Source of the DNA: JAJDYQ01 sp963662865 | GTDB taxonomy: Bacteria > Pseudomonadota > Gammaproteobacteria > JAJDYQ01 | Direction: 5' to 3' | DNA length: 64,000 nucleotides | NCBI GenBank assembly: GCA_963662865.1 | Contig: OY759969.1 | Location: 1,984,001 to 2,048,000, forward strand | Part shown: positions 10,057-18,221 of the stretch, piece by piece | Layout of the letters: the number at the start of each line of letters is the position of its first letter | Numbering within the stretch: position 1 is the stretch's first letter | Made by a program: the position numbers and the translations under genes | The notes under the pieces: model-generated | Seen by the model: only the letters and a program-made list of their open reading frames with translations | Databases searched by the model: none | What the model was told of the DNA's origin: nothing

Positions 10057-10962
10057 GTGACGCAACCGCATCACCCGTTAATTCAGGATTACCTTTCCCG
10101 CCTGCGTAACGAGCGGCAGTTATCCGAGAATACCATTGATGGATACAGCCGTGATCTGCGCCAGCTTGAAAGCTGGCTGCAATCAAATGATCAATACGAC
10201 TGGTCAAAGGTTGATTCCTCCCAGATAAGAGACTTTGCCGCTTTTACTTACCGGCAGGGCAGAGCTCCGACTTCAATTCGGAGATTGCTTTCGACCGCAC
10301 GTAATTTTTTCAGGTTTTTGATCCGCGAAGCATTCATTGAGCGTAACCCGGTTGAGGATGTGCCGGCCCCTAGGATGGCCCAAAAGCTCCCGCGTGCGCT
10401 GGATGTGGATCAGATCAGCCAACTGCTGAACATGCCGGAAGATGGCGTACTCGGGAAGAGAGACCGGGCGATACTGGAGCTTTTTTACTCTTCCGGCCTA
10501 CGGTTATCGGAGCTTGCCGGGCTTAATCTACAGGATATTGATCTGAAGGAAGGAAGCGCACGCATAAAGGGCAAGGGAAACAGGCAACGGGAGGTGCCTG
10601 TGGGTCGCAAGGCTGTCCAGGCCCTGTCTGTCTGGTTACAGGTACGTGCTGAATTGCTTAAAGGGGACAGCGCAGCCGTCTTTATATCAAAACAGGGCAG
10701 GCGATTGTCCGTTCGCTCGATACAATCGCGCCTGAATTATCGGGCCAGACAAACGGGCCTGCACCAGCACGTACATCCGCATATGCTTCGCCACAGCTTT
10801 GCGTCTCACATGCTGGAGGCCAGCGGCGACCTGAGAGCCATACAGGAGTTACTGGGCCATGCCGATATATCAACCACACAGATTTACACACATCTTGATT
10901 TCAATCATCTGGCCAGAGTCTATGACGAGGCCCATCCCCGTTCCAAAAGGCGTAAAAAATAA
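10057..10962 (+). CDS. xerC: Tyrosine recombinase XerC
   Basis: Site-specific recombinase that, with XerD, resolves chromosome dimers at dif. I place the start at the GTG at 10057, four bases after the DUF484 stop, because VTQPHHPLIQDYLSRLRNER is the normal XerC N-terminus; the frame is open further upstream but that part lies within the DUF484 gene. This gives 301 residues. The catalytic set is complete: Arg149 (SSGLRLSEL), Lys173 (KGKGN), His242 and Arg245 (HPHMLRHSF), His268 (LLGHAD) and the nucleophile Tyr277 (TTQIYTHL). Neighbouring dapF and DUF484 support XerC over XerD. Confidence 0.94.
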   Translation: MTQPHHPLIQDYLSRLRNERQLSENTIDGYSRDLRQLESWLQSNDQYDWSKVDSSQIRDFAAFTYRQGRAPTSIRRLLSTARNFFRFLIREAFIERNPVEDVPAPRMAQKLPRALDVDQISQLLNMPEDGVLGKRDRAILELFYSSGLRLSELAGLNLQDIDLKEGSARIKGKGNRQREVPVGRKAVQALSVWLQVRAELLKGDSAAVFISKQGRRLSVRSIQSRLNYRARQTGLHQHVHPHMLRHSFASHMLEASGDLRAIQELLGHADISTTQIYTHLDFNHLARVYDEAHPRSKRRKK

Positions 10963-11037
10963 TCAGAAATCAGGCTCCTGCATAAAAAAGGCGTTGTTGG
11001 GTAGACGCGGCACCGGGGATATCGGGCCGGGCCGCCA

Positions 11038-12183
11038 TCACTGAGGCAAAAAGTCGAGCAGTATTTCATTCACGTACCGGTAACCGGTTTCTGTCTGATC
11101 GCAGTGGCTGTCCCGGACGCTCAAAAGTCCCCTGCTGATAGATTTTCGGGCTATGGCCATAAATTCCGTCGCGGTCATACCCGTCGCACTTTGCAGGTCT
11201 TCAAGCGGAAAACCTTCCGTCAGCCGCAAACGATTGAGCAGGTATTCGAATGCCAGTTCGGTATCACAGATGGGGCTGGCTCGACGGACGTACTGACCCC
11301 CTGCATGTTGCAGGTAGTCTTTAGGGTGCCTGATACGGGCATCACGTATGACCGCGGCGGCTGAGGAAAATTTGCCATGGGCCCCTGCTCCGAGGCCCAG
11401 GTAGTCCCCGAATCGCCAGTAGTTCAGATTATGCCGGCATTCTTTGCCGGGTTTTGAGTAGGCGGATATTTCATAGCGCCGGAAATTATTGGTTTCCAGT
11501 AATTCAATACCGCTTTCCTGCATCTCATAACTGTCATCACCGTCCGGCAGTAATGGCGGGGGCTGGTGGGCAAAGGCGGTATTCGGTTCAATGGTAAGCT
11601 GGTACCAGGATATATGCTCCGGCTGAAGATCGATTACCTGTTGCAGGTCGCAAAGCGCCTCATCTACAGTTTGCCGGGAAAGGCCGTACATAATGTCAAT
11701 GTTGATATTGTCGAGGCCGGCATCTCTTGCCTGTCTGTAAGCCTGTAGAGATTCGTGGGCATTGTGTATCCGGCCAAGCCGTTCCAATTGGGCGTTATCC
11801 ATACTCTGAAATCCGAGCGAAAGCCGGTTTACTCCGGCGTCCATGTAGTGTTTGAAGCGTGAGGAATCGGCGGCACCCGGGTTGGCCTCAAGGGTGATTT
11901 CCGCTCCCGATTGCAGGTTGAAATGTTCATTTGCGCCGTTGAGTATCCTGCTGATAGCCGCACCTGAAAACAGGCTTGGTGTGCCGCCACCAAGAAAAAT
12001 GCTGCTGATAACCCGCTCCCTGGTACGCCCGCTTTCATGCCGCATGTCACGCAACAGGGCTTCGACATAGGCGGATTCCTGTAGCGAGCCTCTTAGCGGG
12101 TGTGAGTTGAAATCACAGTAAGGACATTTCCGTATGCACCATGGCAGGTGGATGTACAGGCCGATCTGACGGGGAACCCGCAT
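11038..12183 (-). CDS. hemW: Radical SAM heme chaperone HemW
   Basis: HemN-like radical SAM protein that binds heme and hands it to target proteins; older annotations call it oxygen-independent coproporphyrinogen III oxidase. The 4Fe-4S cysteines are Cys16, Cys20 and Cys23 in LPWCIRKCPYCDFN. GGGTPSLF and the HemN C-terminal domain (GLGAGAHG, then LTEGFPLEDL) follow. The 381-residue length and the short N-terminus before the cysteine motif fit HemW rather than HemN. It starts 7 bp after rdgB, so rph–rdgB–hemW form an operon. Confidence 0.94.
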   Translation of the reverse strand: MRVPRQIGLYIHLPWCIRKCPYCDFNSHPLRGSLQESAYVEALLRDMRHESGRTRERVISSIFLGGGTPSLFSGAAISRILNGANEHFNLQSGAEITLEANPGAADSSRFKHYMDAGVNRLSLGFQSMDNAQLERLGRIHNAHESLQAYRQARDAGLDNINIDIMYGLSRQTVDEALCDLQQVIDLQPEHISWYQLTIEPNTAFAHQPPPLLPDGDDSYEMQESGIELLETNNFRRYEISAYSKPGKECRHNLNYWRFGDYLGLGAGAHGKFSSAAAVIRDARIRHPKDYLQHAGGQYVRRASPICDTELAFEYLLNRLRLTEGFPLEDLQSATGMTATEFMAIARKSISRGLLSVRDSHCDQTETGYRYVNEILLDFLPQ

Positions 12184-12190
12184 CCGGGGC

Positions 12191-12793
12191 CTATGGCTCG
12201 TCCTGTAGCCGCTTCACCAGACACCGCAATGCCTTGCCGCGATGGCTGATGGCGTTTTTTTCATCGCTATCGAGCTGTGCCGAGGTGCAGCCCTTTTCCG
12301 GCACGTAGAATATCGGGTCATATCCAAAACCATGGTCGCCTACCGGCTCTCTCAGTAAACGCCCCCGCCATTCCCCCTGACAGATAATCGGGGTGGGATC
12401 CTGCGCATGACGGACATATACCATCAGGCAGATAAAATGAGCGGTCCGATTTTCTTCGGCGATGTTTTCCATGTTGCTGAGTAATTGTCGCAGGTTTTTC
12501 TCATCGCTTGCGTGTTCACCTGCATATCGCGCCGAATGAATTCCGGGCGCCCCATCAAGGGCGTCCACAGCGATGCCGGAGTCGTCGGCTATGGCAGGCA
12601 AGCCGGTGTGCCCGGAGGCATTGCGAGCCTTGATCAGGGCATTCTCGATAAACCCCGGGCCATCTTCGATAGCTTCCGGAACCCGATGATCAGACTGCGG
12701 GGCGACAGTCAATCCGCTTGCGGCGAGCAATCGTTGTAATTCGTGTACTTTGCCCGCATTGCCGGTAGCCAGGATAATGATATTTTCATTCAT
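12191..12793 (-). CDS. rdgB: XTP/dITP diphosphatase
   Basis: Removes non-canonical purine triphosphates (dITP, XTP) from the nucleotide pool. The family signature TGN is at residues 10–12, ADDSGI with the catalytic acid at 69–74, and SARYAGEHASDEKN at 88–101; C-terminal GYDPIFYVP and the SHR motif of the substrate pocket are also present. It has 200 residues, a normal length. Its ATG overlaps the rph TGA by four bases (ATGA), indicating translational coupling. It is the middle gene of rph–rdgB–hemW. Confidence 0.96.
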   Translation of the reverse strand: MNENIIILATGNAGKVHELQRLLAASGLTVAPQSDHRVPEAIEDGPGFIENALIKARNASGHTGLPAIADDSGIAVDALDGAPGIHSARYAGEHASDEKNLRQLLSNMENIAEENRTAHFICLMVYVRHAQDPTPIICQGEWRGRLLREPVGDHGFGYDPIFYVPEKGCTSAQLDSDEKNAISHRGKALRCLVKRLQDEP

Positions 12794-13515
12794 GTGTTTA
12801 TCGCCTGGTGTTGCAGGTCGGATAGTTCGGTTATTCCCCGAGCGGCCAGCTCCAGCAGGGCGTTGAGTTGGTCCTGGCTGAAGGGGCTGCCCTCGGCTGT
12901 GCCCTGTACCTCGATGAAATGGCCTTGATCGTCCATAACGACATTCATATCCGTTTCCGCGTTGGAGTCTTCGGGATAATCCAGGTCCAGAACCGGCACG
13001 CCCTGATAAATGCCGACCGATACCGAAGCCACGCTGCCGGTTAATGGATTTTCTTCAAACTGCCCCTCGTTCATCAACCTGTTCACGGCATCCGCCAGGG
13101 CGACATAACCACCGGTGATTGATGCCGTACGTGTACCGCCGTCTGCCTGAATGACGTCACAGTCGATAGTCATGGTGCGCGGCCCCAGTTTCTCCATGTC
13201 CACAACCGCTCGCAGGGAACGACCTATCAGGCGCTGGATTTCCAGAGTGCGGCCACCCTGTTTGCCGCTAACGGCCTCACGACGCATGCGGCTGGAGATT
13301 GAGCGCGGCAGCATCCCGTATTCGGCCGTCACCCAGCCTTTACCCTTGCCGCGCAGGAATTCCGGGACTCTCTCTTCAATGGAGGCGGTACAGATGACTT
13401 TGGTATTACCAAACGCAATCAGCGCCGAACCCTCGGCATACATGTTAAAGTTACGGGTAATTTCGATGGGCCGCATCTCATGCGGTGCGCGATTGCTGGG
13501 TCTGATAGTTTGCAT
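12790..13515 (-). CDS. rph: Ribonuclease PH
   Basis: Phosphate-dependent 3'-to-5' exoribonuclease that trims tRNA precursors. Starting at 13515 gives MQTIRPSNRAPHEMRPIEI, the family N-terminus, and 241 residues; the frame is open 13 codons further upstream, but that extension is not family-like. Visible signatures are TRNFNMYAEGSALI, the RNA-binding GRTLEIQRLIGRSLRA, and the phosphate-site region DCDVIQADGGTRTASITG. It is first in rph–rdgB–hemW, with a 4-base overlap to rdgB, and is divergent from yicC, the usual bacterial arrangement. Confidence 0.96.
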   Translation of the reverse strand: MQTIRPSNRAPHEMRPIEITRNFNMYAEGSALIAFGNTKVICTASIEERVPEFLRGKGKGWVTAEYGMLPRSISSRMRREAVSGKQGGRTLEIQRLIGRSLRAVVDMEKLGPRTMTIDCDVIQADGGTRTASITGGYVALADAVNRLMNEGQFEENPLTGSVASVSVGIYQGVPVLDLDYPEDSNAETDMNVVMDDQGHFIEVQGTAEGSPFSQDQLNALLELAARGITELSDLQHQAINT

Positions 13516-13604
13516 TTTTATTAAGCTGGCCGAACGGCGCACAATTATACGCATGAAAATAGCGTATCAGTAAAACAGGAATCAGTATTCAGAGGCAAGG
13601 ATAA

Positions 13605-14471
13605 ATGGTACACAGCATGACGGGCTTTGCCCGTACCGAAGCAAGCGAGGAATGGGGCGAGTTGGCCTGGGAAGTGCGTAGCGTCAATCACCGCTATCTG
13701 GAGATATTTTTCAGAATGCCCGAAGAATGGCGCGTGTTAGAGAGTAAGTGCCGTGAACTTGCGGCCAAAAAAATTAAGCGCGGAAAACTGGATTGTGCCC
13801 TGCGCTTCAGGCGGTCAGTCTCCGGGCGGAACGCCCTGCAAATGGACAGCGACCTTGCCAGACAGGTTATCCATTTATGCAATGAGATGAATGCGCATCT
13901 CACAAATCCCTCGGCGCTGAACGCATTGCAGGTACTGAAATGGCCGGGGGTCGTGAAGGAACCGAGGCTGGAGATTGATTCCGTAACCACACCTGCCCTC
14001 GTATTATTCGAAAATGCCCTGGACGAACTAAGAACCATGCGGGCCTCTGAGGGAGAACGTTTGACGGGTTTTCTGTTACGACACTGCAACGATATTGAGA
14101 TTGCGGTAAAAAACATCCGCCGACACCGCCCCCAGGTCATTGATAGTATCCGGGAAAAGTTGAATCAGCGCTTACAGGAACTGGTTGAAAAGCCTGATCA
14201 GGACAGATTGGAACAGGAATTGGTCTTTCAGGCACAGAAGCTGGACATCAATGAAGAGCTGGACCGGCTGGCAAGTCATCTGGTTGAGATACGTGACGTT
14301 TTGCAGCGTGATGAACCGGTAGGCCGCCGGCTGGATTTTCTGATGCAGGAACTTAACAGGGAGGCCAACACCCTGGGCTCCAAGTCGTTTCACGCCGAAA
14401 CGACCCGGGCAAGTGTCGATCTCAAAGTGCTTATCGAACAGATGAGAGAACAGGTGCAGAATATAGAATGA
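13605..14471 (+). CDS. yicC: YicC family endoribonuclease
   Basis: YicC-type protein of 288 residues. In E. coli YicC is an RNA-cleaving protein that affects small-RNA turnover; the role here is by family. The N-terminus MVHSMTGFARTE and EVRSVNHRYLEI are the family hallmarks. The C-terminal DUF1732 domain ends with LDFLMQELNREANTLGSK and a stretch typical of the family (VDLKVLIEQMREQVQNIE). A purine-rich AAGGA precedes the ATG. It is divergent from rph, as in many proteobacteria. Confidence 0.94.
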   Translation: MVHSMTGFARTEASEEWGELAWEVRSVNHRYLEIFFRMPEEWRVLESKCRELAAKKIKRGKLDCALRFRRSVSGRNALQMDSDLARQVIHLCNEMNAHLTNPSALNALQVLKWPGVVKEPRLEIDSVTTPALVLFENALDELRTMRASEGERLTGFLLRHCNDIEIAVKNIRRHRPQVIDSIREKLNQRLQELVEKPDQDRLEQELVFQAQKLDINEELDRLASHLVEIRDVLQRDEPVGRRLDFLMQELNREANTLGSKSFHAETTRASVDLKVLIEQMREQVQNIE

Positions 14472-14553
14472 AATCCGGCCATGACCCGGTGAGGCGTCTG
14501 ATTTTCCTGCCGAATGTCAGCAACAATCTTAAAATTATGCGATAAAGAGCAAC

Positions 14554-15405
14554 ATGGAAATAAAGCACGATTTATATCTCGGCGATTGTGAGAATGTGCT
14601 AAAGCAGATTCCCGATAACTCGGTGGATTTGATTTTTACATCCCCTCCATACGCCGACCAGAGGAAAAAGACATACGGAGGGATTCATCCTGTAGATTAT
14701 GTAGAGTGGTTTCTACCAAAAACGGAACAGATGTTGAGGGTACTGAAACCATCAGGAACCTTTGTCCTGAATATTAAGGAAAAGGTGCTGAACGGCGAAA
14801 GAAGCACCTATGTCATGGAGTTGATTATCGCCATGAGAGCGCAGGGATGGTTGTGGACGGAAGAATTTATCTGGCACAAGAAAAATTGTTATCCGGGCAA
14901 ATGGCCAAACCGGTTCAGGGATGCCTGGGAACGGCTATTGCAATTTAACAAAAATAAAAAATTCGATATGTATCAGGAAGAGGTCATGGTGCCCATGGGG
15001 AACTGGGCAAAGACCAGATTAAAAAACCTCAGCGAAACGGATAAGAACAGGGATGAGTCCAGGGTCGGAAGCGGTTTCGGTAAAAACATATCCAACTGGA
15101 TGACAAGAGACAGAGCCTATCCGACCAATGTTCTTCATCTGGCGACAGAATGCGGTAATAAAAATCATAGCGCCGCCTTTCCGAAAGGCCTGCCTGAATG
15201 GTTTATCAAGCTGTTTACACAAACCGGCGACATGGTGCTGGACCCCTTCATGGGATCCGGGACAACCAACATTGTCGCGCATGAAATGCGCAGAAATTCT
15301 ATCGGAATCGATGTGGATTCGACATACCATGAGATGGTGAGGTCACGGATTTCGCCTGTTGCTCTGTCCTTATTTGAACCAAAGGCTGAATATGAATCCA
15401 ATTGA
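14554..15405 (+). CDS. Type II DNA methyltransferase (SPPY type, probably N4-cytosine)
   Basis: Modification enzyme of a type II restriction–modification pair. The catalytic motif IV, TSPPY, is at residues 29–33 and precedes the SAM-binding motif I, DPFMGSGTT, at 230–238: the beta-class order. SPPY is most frequent in N4-cytosine enzymes, although some N6-adenine enzymes use related motifs. The protein has 283 residues. The gene is A/T-richer than its neighbours, with codons such as AAA and ATA, suggesting horizontal acquisition. Its 3' end overlaps the endonuclease gene by 14 bp. Target sequence not deducible. Confidence 0.92.
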   Translation: MEIKHDLYLGDCENVLKQIPDNSVDLIFTSPPYADQRKKTYGGIHPVDYVEWFLPKTEQMLRVLKPSGTFVLNIKEKVLNGERSTYVMELIIAMRAQGWLWTEEFIWHKKNCYPGKWPNRFRDAWERLLQFNKNKKFDMYQEEVMVPMGNWAKTRLKNLSETDKNRDESRVGSGFGKNISNWMTRDRAYPTNVLHLATECGNKNHSAAFPKGLPEWFIKLFTQTGDMVLDPFMGSGTTNIVAHEMRRNSIGIDVDSTYHEMVRSRISPVALSLFEPKAEYESN

Positions 15406-16144
15406 TCTAAATGATATTACCAGATATGTTGAAGATAACATCGGCGCTTTTCATCGAAAAAGAATATCAAGCCTCGACACTTTAAGCCTTGGCATAGTTC
15501 TCCGTAGAAAAAATCCCTATTTGTTTAAGGCAAAATATGTTCTGACCGCCGAAGAGATAGTCAAAGGACTTGTAGGTGCCCATATTTCCTCTAATGAGGA
15601 AACTATATTTGGAAACTGGCTTGAAGGTCTAGCAGTTTTTATAAATAGCAAAGTTTATGGCGGGTGGAAATCCGGAATACCAGGAATAGATCTGGAGTTC
15701 GATTACGATAGTAGCCGATATATCGTGAACATTAAATCTGGCCCTAACTGGGGAAACAGTAGCCAGATAGCCAAAATGAAATCTGATTTCAAGACGGCGC
15801 AACGCACGCTAAGAACCAGCGATTCAGGATTAAATGTTGTTTGTGTAAATGGATGTTGCTATGGCCGTGAGAATAATTCAGATAAGGGAGATTACTTTAA
15901 ATTCTGCGGGCAAAAATTTTGGGGATTCATCTCAGGAAAAGATACTCTCTATTCTGATATAGTTGAACCTTTGGGGCATAAAGCCAAGGAAAGAAATGAT
16001 GATTTTGCCAAGGCCTATTCGGAACGGATTAATTTGCTCACATTTGAATTTGGGCACCTGTTTTGTGATGACAGTGGAGCAATTGACTGGCGGGAACTTG
16101 TGGCCTTCAACTCTTCAATTTCAAACGCTACTATAACGGACTGA
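15392..16144 (+). CDS. Type II restriction endonuclease, PD-(D/E)XK-like (PmeII/CfrBI type)
   Basis: Probable cognate endonuclease of the upstream methyltransferase. The ATG at 15392, with AAAGG before it, gives 250 residues. The likely nuclease core is GIDLEF (Asp100) followed by VNIKSGPNWGNSSQ at 112–125, where N113 and K115 stand in the (D/E)-x-K position; this KSGPNWGN block is the hallmark I recall from PmeII/CfrBI-like enzymes. Overlap with the methyltransferase and the same low G+C support the pair. The nuclease family is a strong inference; the exact subfamily is tentative. Confidence 0.82.
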   Translation: MNPIDLNDITRYVEDNIGAFHRKRISSLDTLSLGIVLRRKNPYLFKAKYVLTAEEIVKGLVGAHISSNEETIFGNWLEGLAVFINSKVYGGWKSGIPGIDLEFDYDSSRYIVNIKSGPNWGNSSQIAKMKSDFKTAQRTLRTSDSGLNVVCVNGCCYGRENNSDKGDYFKFCGQKFWGFISGKDTLYSDIVEPLGHKAKERNDDFAKAYSERINLLTFEFGHLFCDDSGAIDWRELVAFNSSISNATITD

Positions 16145-16218
16145 TAAAACATAAGGAACATCTGATTAATTGACGCAGTAAGCTAAGGGGATTTAAGTCC
16201 TGCACCGGCCGTTAATCT

Positions 16219-17271
16219 TTACATGTCATAACCTCGCTCATCGTGTAAAATGAGATCGAGACCTTCGATCTCTGCATCGAATGTCACCCGCAGCCCGATG
16301 TCCACATCAACAACCTTCAGAATCACAAAGGTCACTACCGCCGTGTAAACCAGTACAGACACCACTCCGATTGCCTGCACAGTCAACTGATCTCCCATAT
16401 CGGCAAAGCCATAACCACTGAAGATGCCCAACACCGAGGGTTTGCCGTGCTTGATCCATTCCATCGCCATCCACGTCAGGGAGCCACAGGCAGCAGAGAT
16501 ATGTGTCACCAGCAGCGCCATGGGCCGCATCGCCATTGACCGCCAGGGCAGAACCGCCATTAAAACCGAACCAGCCAACCCATAGCATACCTGCGCCAAC
16601 GACGGTCATAGTGAGATTGTGAGGCATCATGACTGGTGGGGAAGCCCTTACGACTACCCATTACTATTGCGGCAACCAGTGCAGCAACGCCGGCGGTAAT
16701 ATGCACCACGGTGCCGCCGGCGAAATCATACAGGCCCATGTCATACAGCCAGCCTCCTCCCCAGACCCAGTGTGTAACGGGTGCGTAAACCAGTAACAGC
16801 CAGATTGTTGAGAATAGCAGCATGGCCGAAAAGCGCATACGCTCGGCAAAGCCACCGATAATCAGGGCCGATGTAATGAACCGCGAAGGTCATCTGAAAC
16901 GCCATGAACAGGCTTTCCGGAATATCTCCGCTTAATGTGTCGCGCCCGATGCCCGCCATGAATGACTTGCTGAAATCGCCGATGACCGCGTTGCCTTCAC
17001 CAAAGGCTAGGCTGTAACCTGCAATAAACCACAGCAATGACATCAGGCAGGCTACCGCAAAACACTACATGAATATCGACAGGACATTCTTGCTGCGAAC
17101 CAGACCTGCGTAGAACATGGAAAGTCCCGAAAGAGTCATAAACAATACCAGTGCCGCGGATGTCAGAATCCAACCGGTATTGGCTTCGTTCAGCAGCGCT
17201 TCCTGCGCTATTGCCACCCCCGGCAGGAGCGCTGCTGCTGTTGTCGGCATTGCATATTTGAAGATATTCAT
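16219..17271 (-). pseudogene. amtB: Ammonium channel AmtB, heavily degraded
   Basis: The remains of an AmtB ammonium transporter follow glnK on the same strand. The N-terminus is normal (signal-like start, then AGLVRSKNVLSIFM), but five lesions are visible: TAG at 17065–17067 replacing a CAG glutamine; an extra T near 16880 that shifts MTFAV out of IIGGFAERMRFSAM; a shift near 16630 within GFPTS/MMPHNL; an extra G near 16530 in the ALAVN region; and an in-frame deletion near 16420 that fuses GKPSVLGIFSG directly to YGFADMGDQ, removing about 100 residues of membrane core. The C-terminal tail (DAEIEGLDLILHDERGYDM) is intact. It cannot make a channel. Confidence 0.93.
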
Positions 17272-17289
17272 TGTTTGGCTCTCTGTGAA

Positions 17290-17628
17290 TTACAGTGCCT
17301 CATCGCCGGATTCTCCGGTACGGATACGAACAGCCTGTTCAACAGGCATAACAAAGATCTTGCCATCACCAATTTTTCCGGACTGCGCGGTTCCGGTAAT
17401 CGCCTCTATCACCGCATCTACCTGATCGTCGGCAACGGCAATTTCAAGTTTTATCTTGGGCAGAAAATCAACGACATATTCCGCACCACGGTAAAGCTCC
17501 GTGTGGCCTTTCTGTCGGCCAAAACCCTTTACCTCCGTGGCTGTCAGTCCCTTCACTCCCATATCGGAAAGTGCTTCCCTGACGTCATCCAGCTTAAAGG
17601 GCTTGATAATCGCTGTAATCATTTTCAT
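17290..17628 (-). CDS. glnK: Nitrogen regulatory protein PII (GlnK)
   Basis: Trimeric PII signal protein that senses ATP/ADP and 2-oxoglutarate, normally plugging AmtB and modulating GlnD/GlnE/NtrB. All 112 residues are present, with Lys3, the uridylylation site Tyr51 in the T-loop (YRGAEYVVDFLPK), GKIGDGKIF and a normal C-terminus. GGAGG lies 8 bases before the ATG. About 190 bp upstream is a near-perfect sigma-54 promoter with an NtrC-like palindrome behind it. The downstream partner amtB is a pseudogene, so any present role must be with other targets. Confidence 0.97.
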   Translation of the reverse strand: MKMITAIIKPFKLDDVREALSDMGVKGLTATEVKGFGRQKGHTELYRGAEYVVDFLPKIKLEIAVADDQVDAVIEAITGTAQSGKIGDGKIFVMPVEQAVRIRTGESGDEAL

Positions 17629-17815
17629 CGTTATACCTCCGGCTAAAAATTGTTCAAGTTTGTAAATATCTGACTGGTATCAGTCACGGAACACATGCTA
17701 TATGTGAATCAGCCCCTTAACTACAGCCGAAGTCACAGATACTGAAATTTGCTTTTTGCACTGGTTTAATCTTCACTTAATCATGATAATGAAATCTTCA
17801 GAGTGAGAATCTTGA

Positions 17816-17832
17816 AAGCATAAAGTGTGCCA
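17816..17832 (-). promoter_or_regulatory. Sigma-54 promoter of glnK
   Basis: On the minus strand the sequence reads TGGCACACTTTATGCTT. It matches the -24/-12 consensus TGGCAC-N5-TTGC in all but one base, with GG and GC at the required spacing. It points at glnK with a leader of roughly 180 bases. With the palindrome at 17882–17900 it makes a standard nitrogen-control promoter. Confidence 0.85.
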
Positions 17833-17881
17833 ACTTTTAGAGTGGTCGTCCCTCACCCCTGCATGAAATGGCATCGCGGTA

Positions 17882-17900
17882 GCGCACCATGATGGTGCGC
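17882..17900. promoter_or_regulatory. NtrC-like enhancer palindrome
   Basis: GCGCACCATGATGGTGCGC is a perfect 19-base palindrome containing GCACC-N5-GGTGC, the core of the NtrC consensus. Its centre is about 60 bp upstream of the -24 element of the glnK promoter, a workable enhancer distance. It also lies just before ubiK on the other strand. Confidence 0.75.
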
Positions 17901-17975
17901 TCCAGGGCCGCTATAACTTCATGGAGGTGCAAAGCTGCACACCGCTTTTATAATCAGGCCCCCATGGGAGGATTT

Positions 17976-18215
17976 ATGGACCCCAGAATACTGGATGAGA
18001 TTACCAGACAACTGGCTGCCGCCGTACCCGCAGATGTCAGTCGGCTGAAAGAAGATCTGCAAAAAAACTTTCGCACGGTGCTGGATAATGCCTTCGCTAA
18101 AATGTCGCTGGTTACACGTAATGAGTTTGACGCCCAGCAGTCGGTGCTGAATCGCACCCGGGAAAAACTTGAAGCCCTTGAAAAAAGGCTGGCAGCGATG
18201 GAAAAGAGCCTTTAG
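17976..18215 (+). CDS. ubiK: Ubiquinone biosynthesis accessory factor UbiK
   Basis: Small BMFP-type protein (formerly YqiC) that helps the ubiquinone biosynthesis complex under aerobic conditions. The ATG at 17976 has GGGAGG just upstream and gives 79 residues, the usual size; the open frame extends further 5' but without family sequence. MDPRILDEITRQLAAAVP is the family N-terminus, followed by an amphipathic helix and a coiled coil (EKLEALEKRLAAMEK). It sits between glnK and comM, as in Pseudomonas. Confidence 0.93.
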   Translation: MDPRILDEITRQLAAAVPADVSRLKEDLQKNFRTVLDNAFAKMSLVTRNEFDAQQSVLNRTREKLEALEKRLAAMEKSL

Positions 18216-18221
18216 CCCTGA

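Noticed and set aside
17921..17944. Second NtrC site near ubiK (GGTGC...GCAC arrangement)
   Set aside because: The half-sites face the wrong way for the GCACC-N5-GGTGC consensus.
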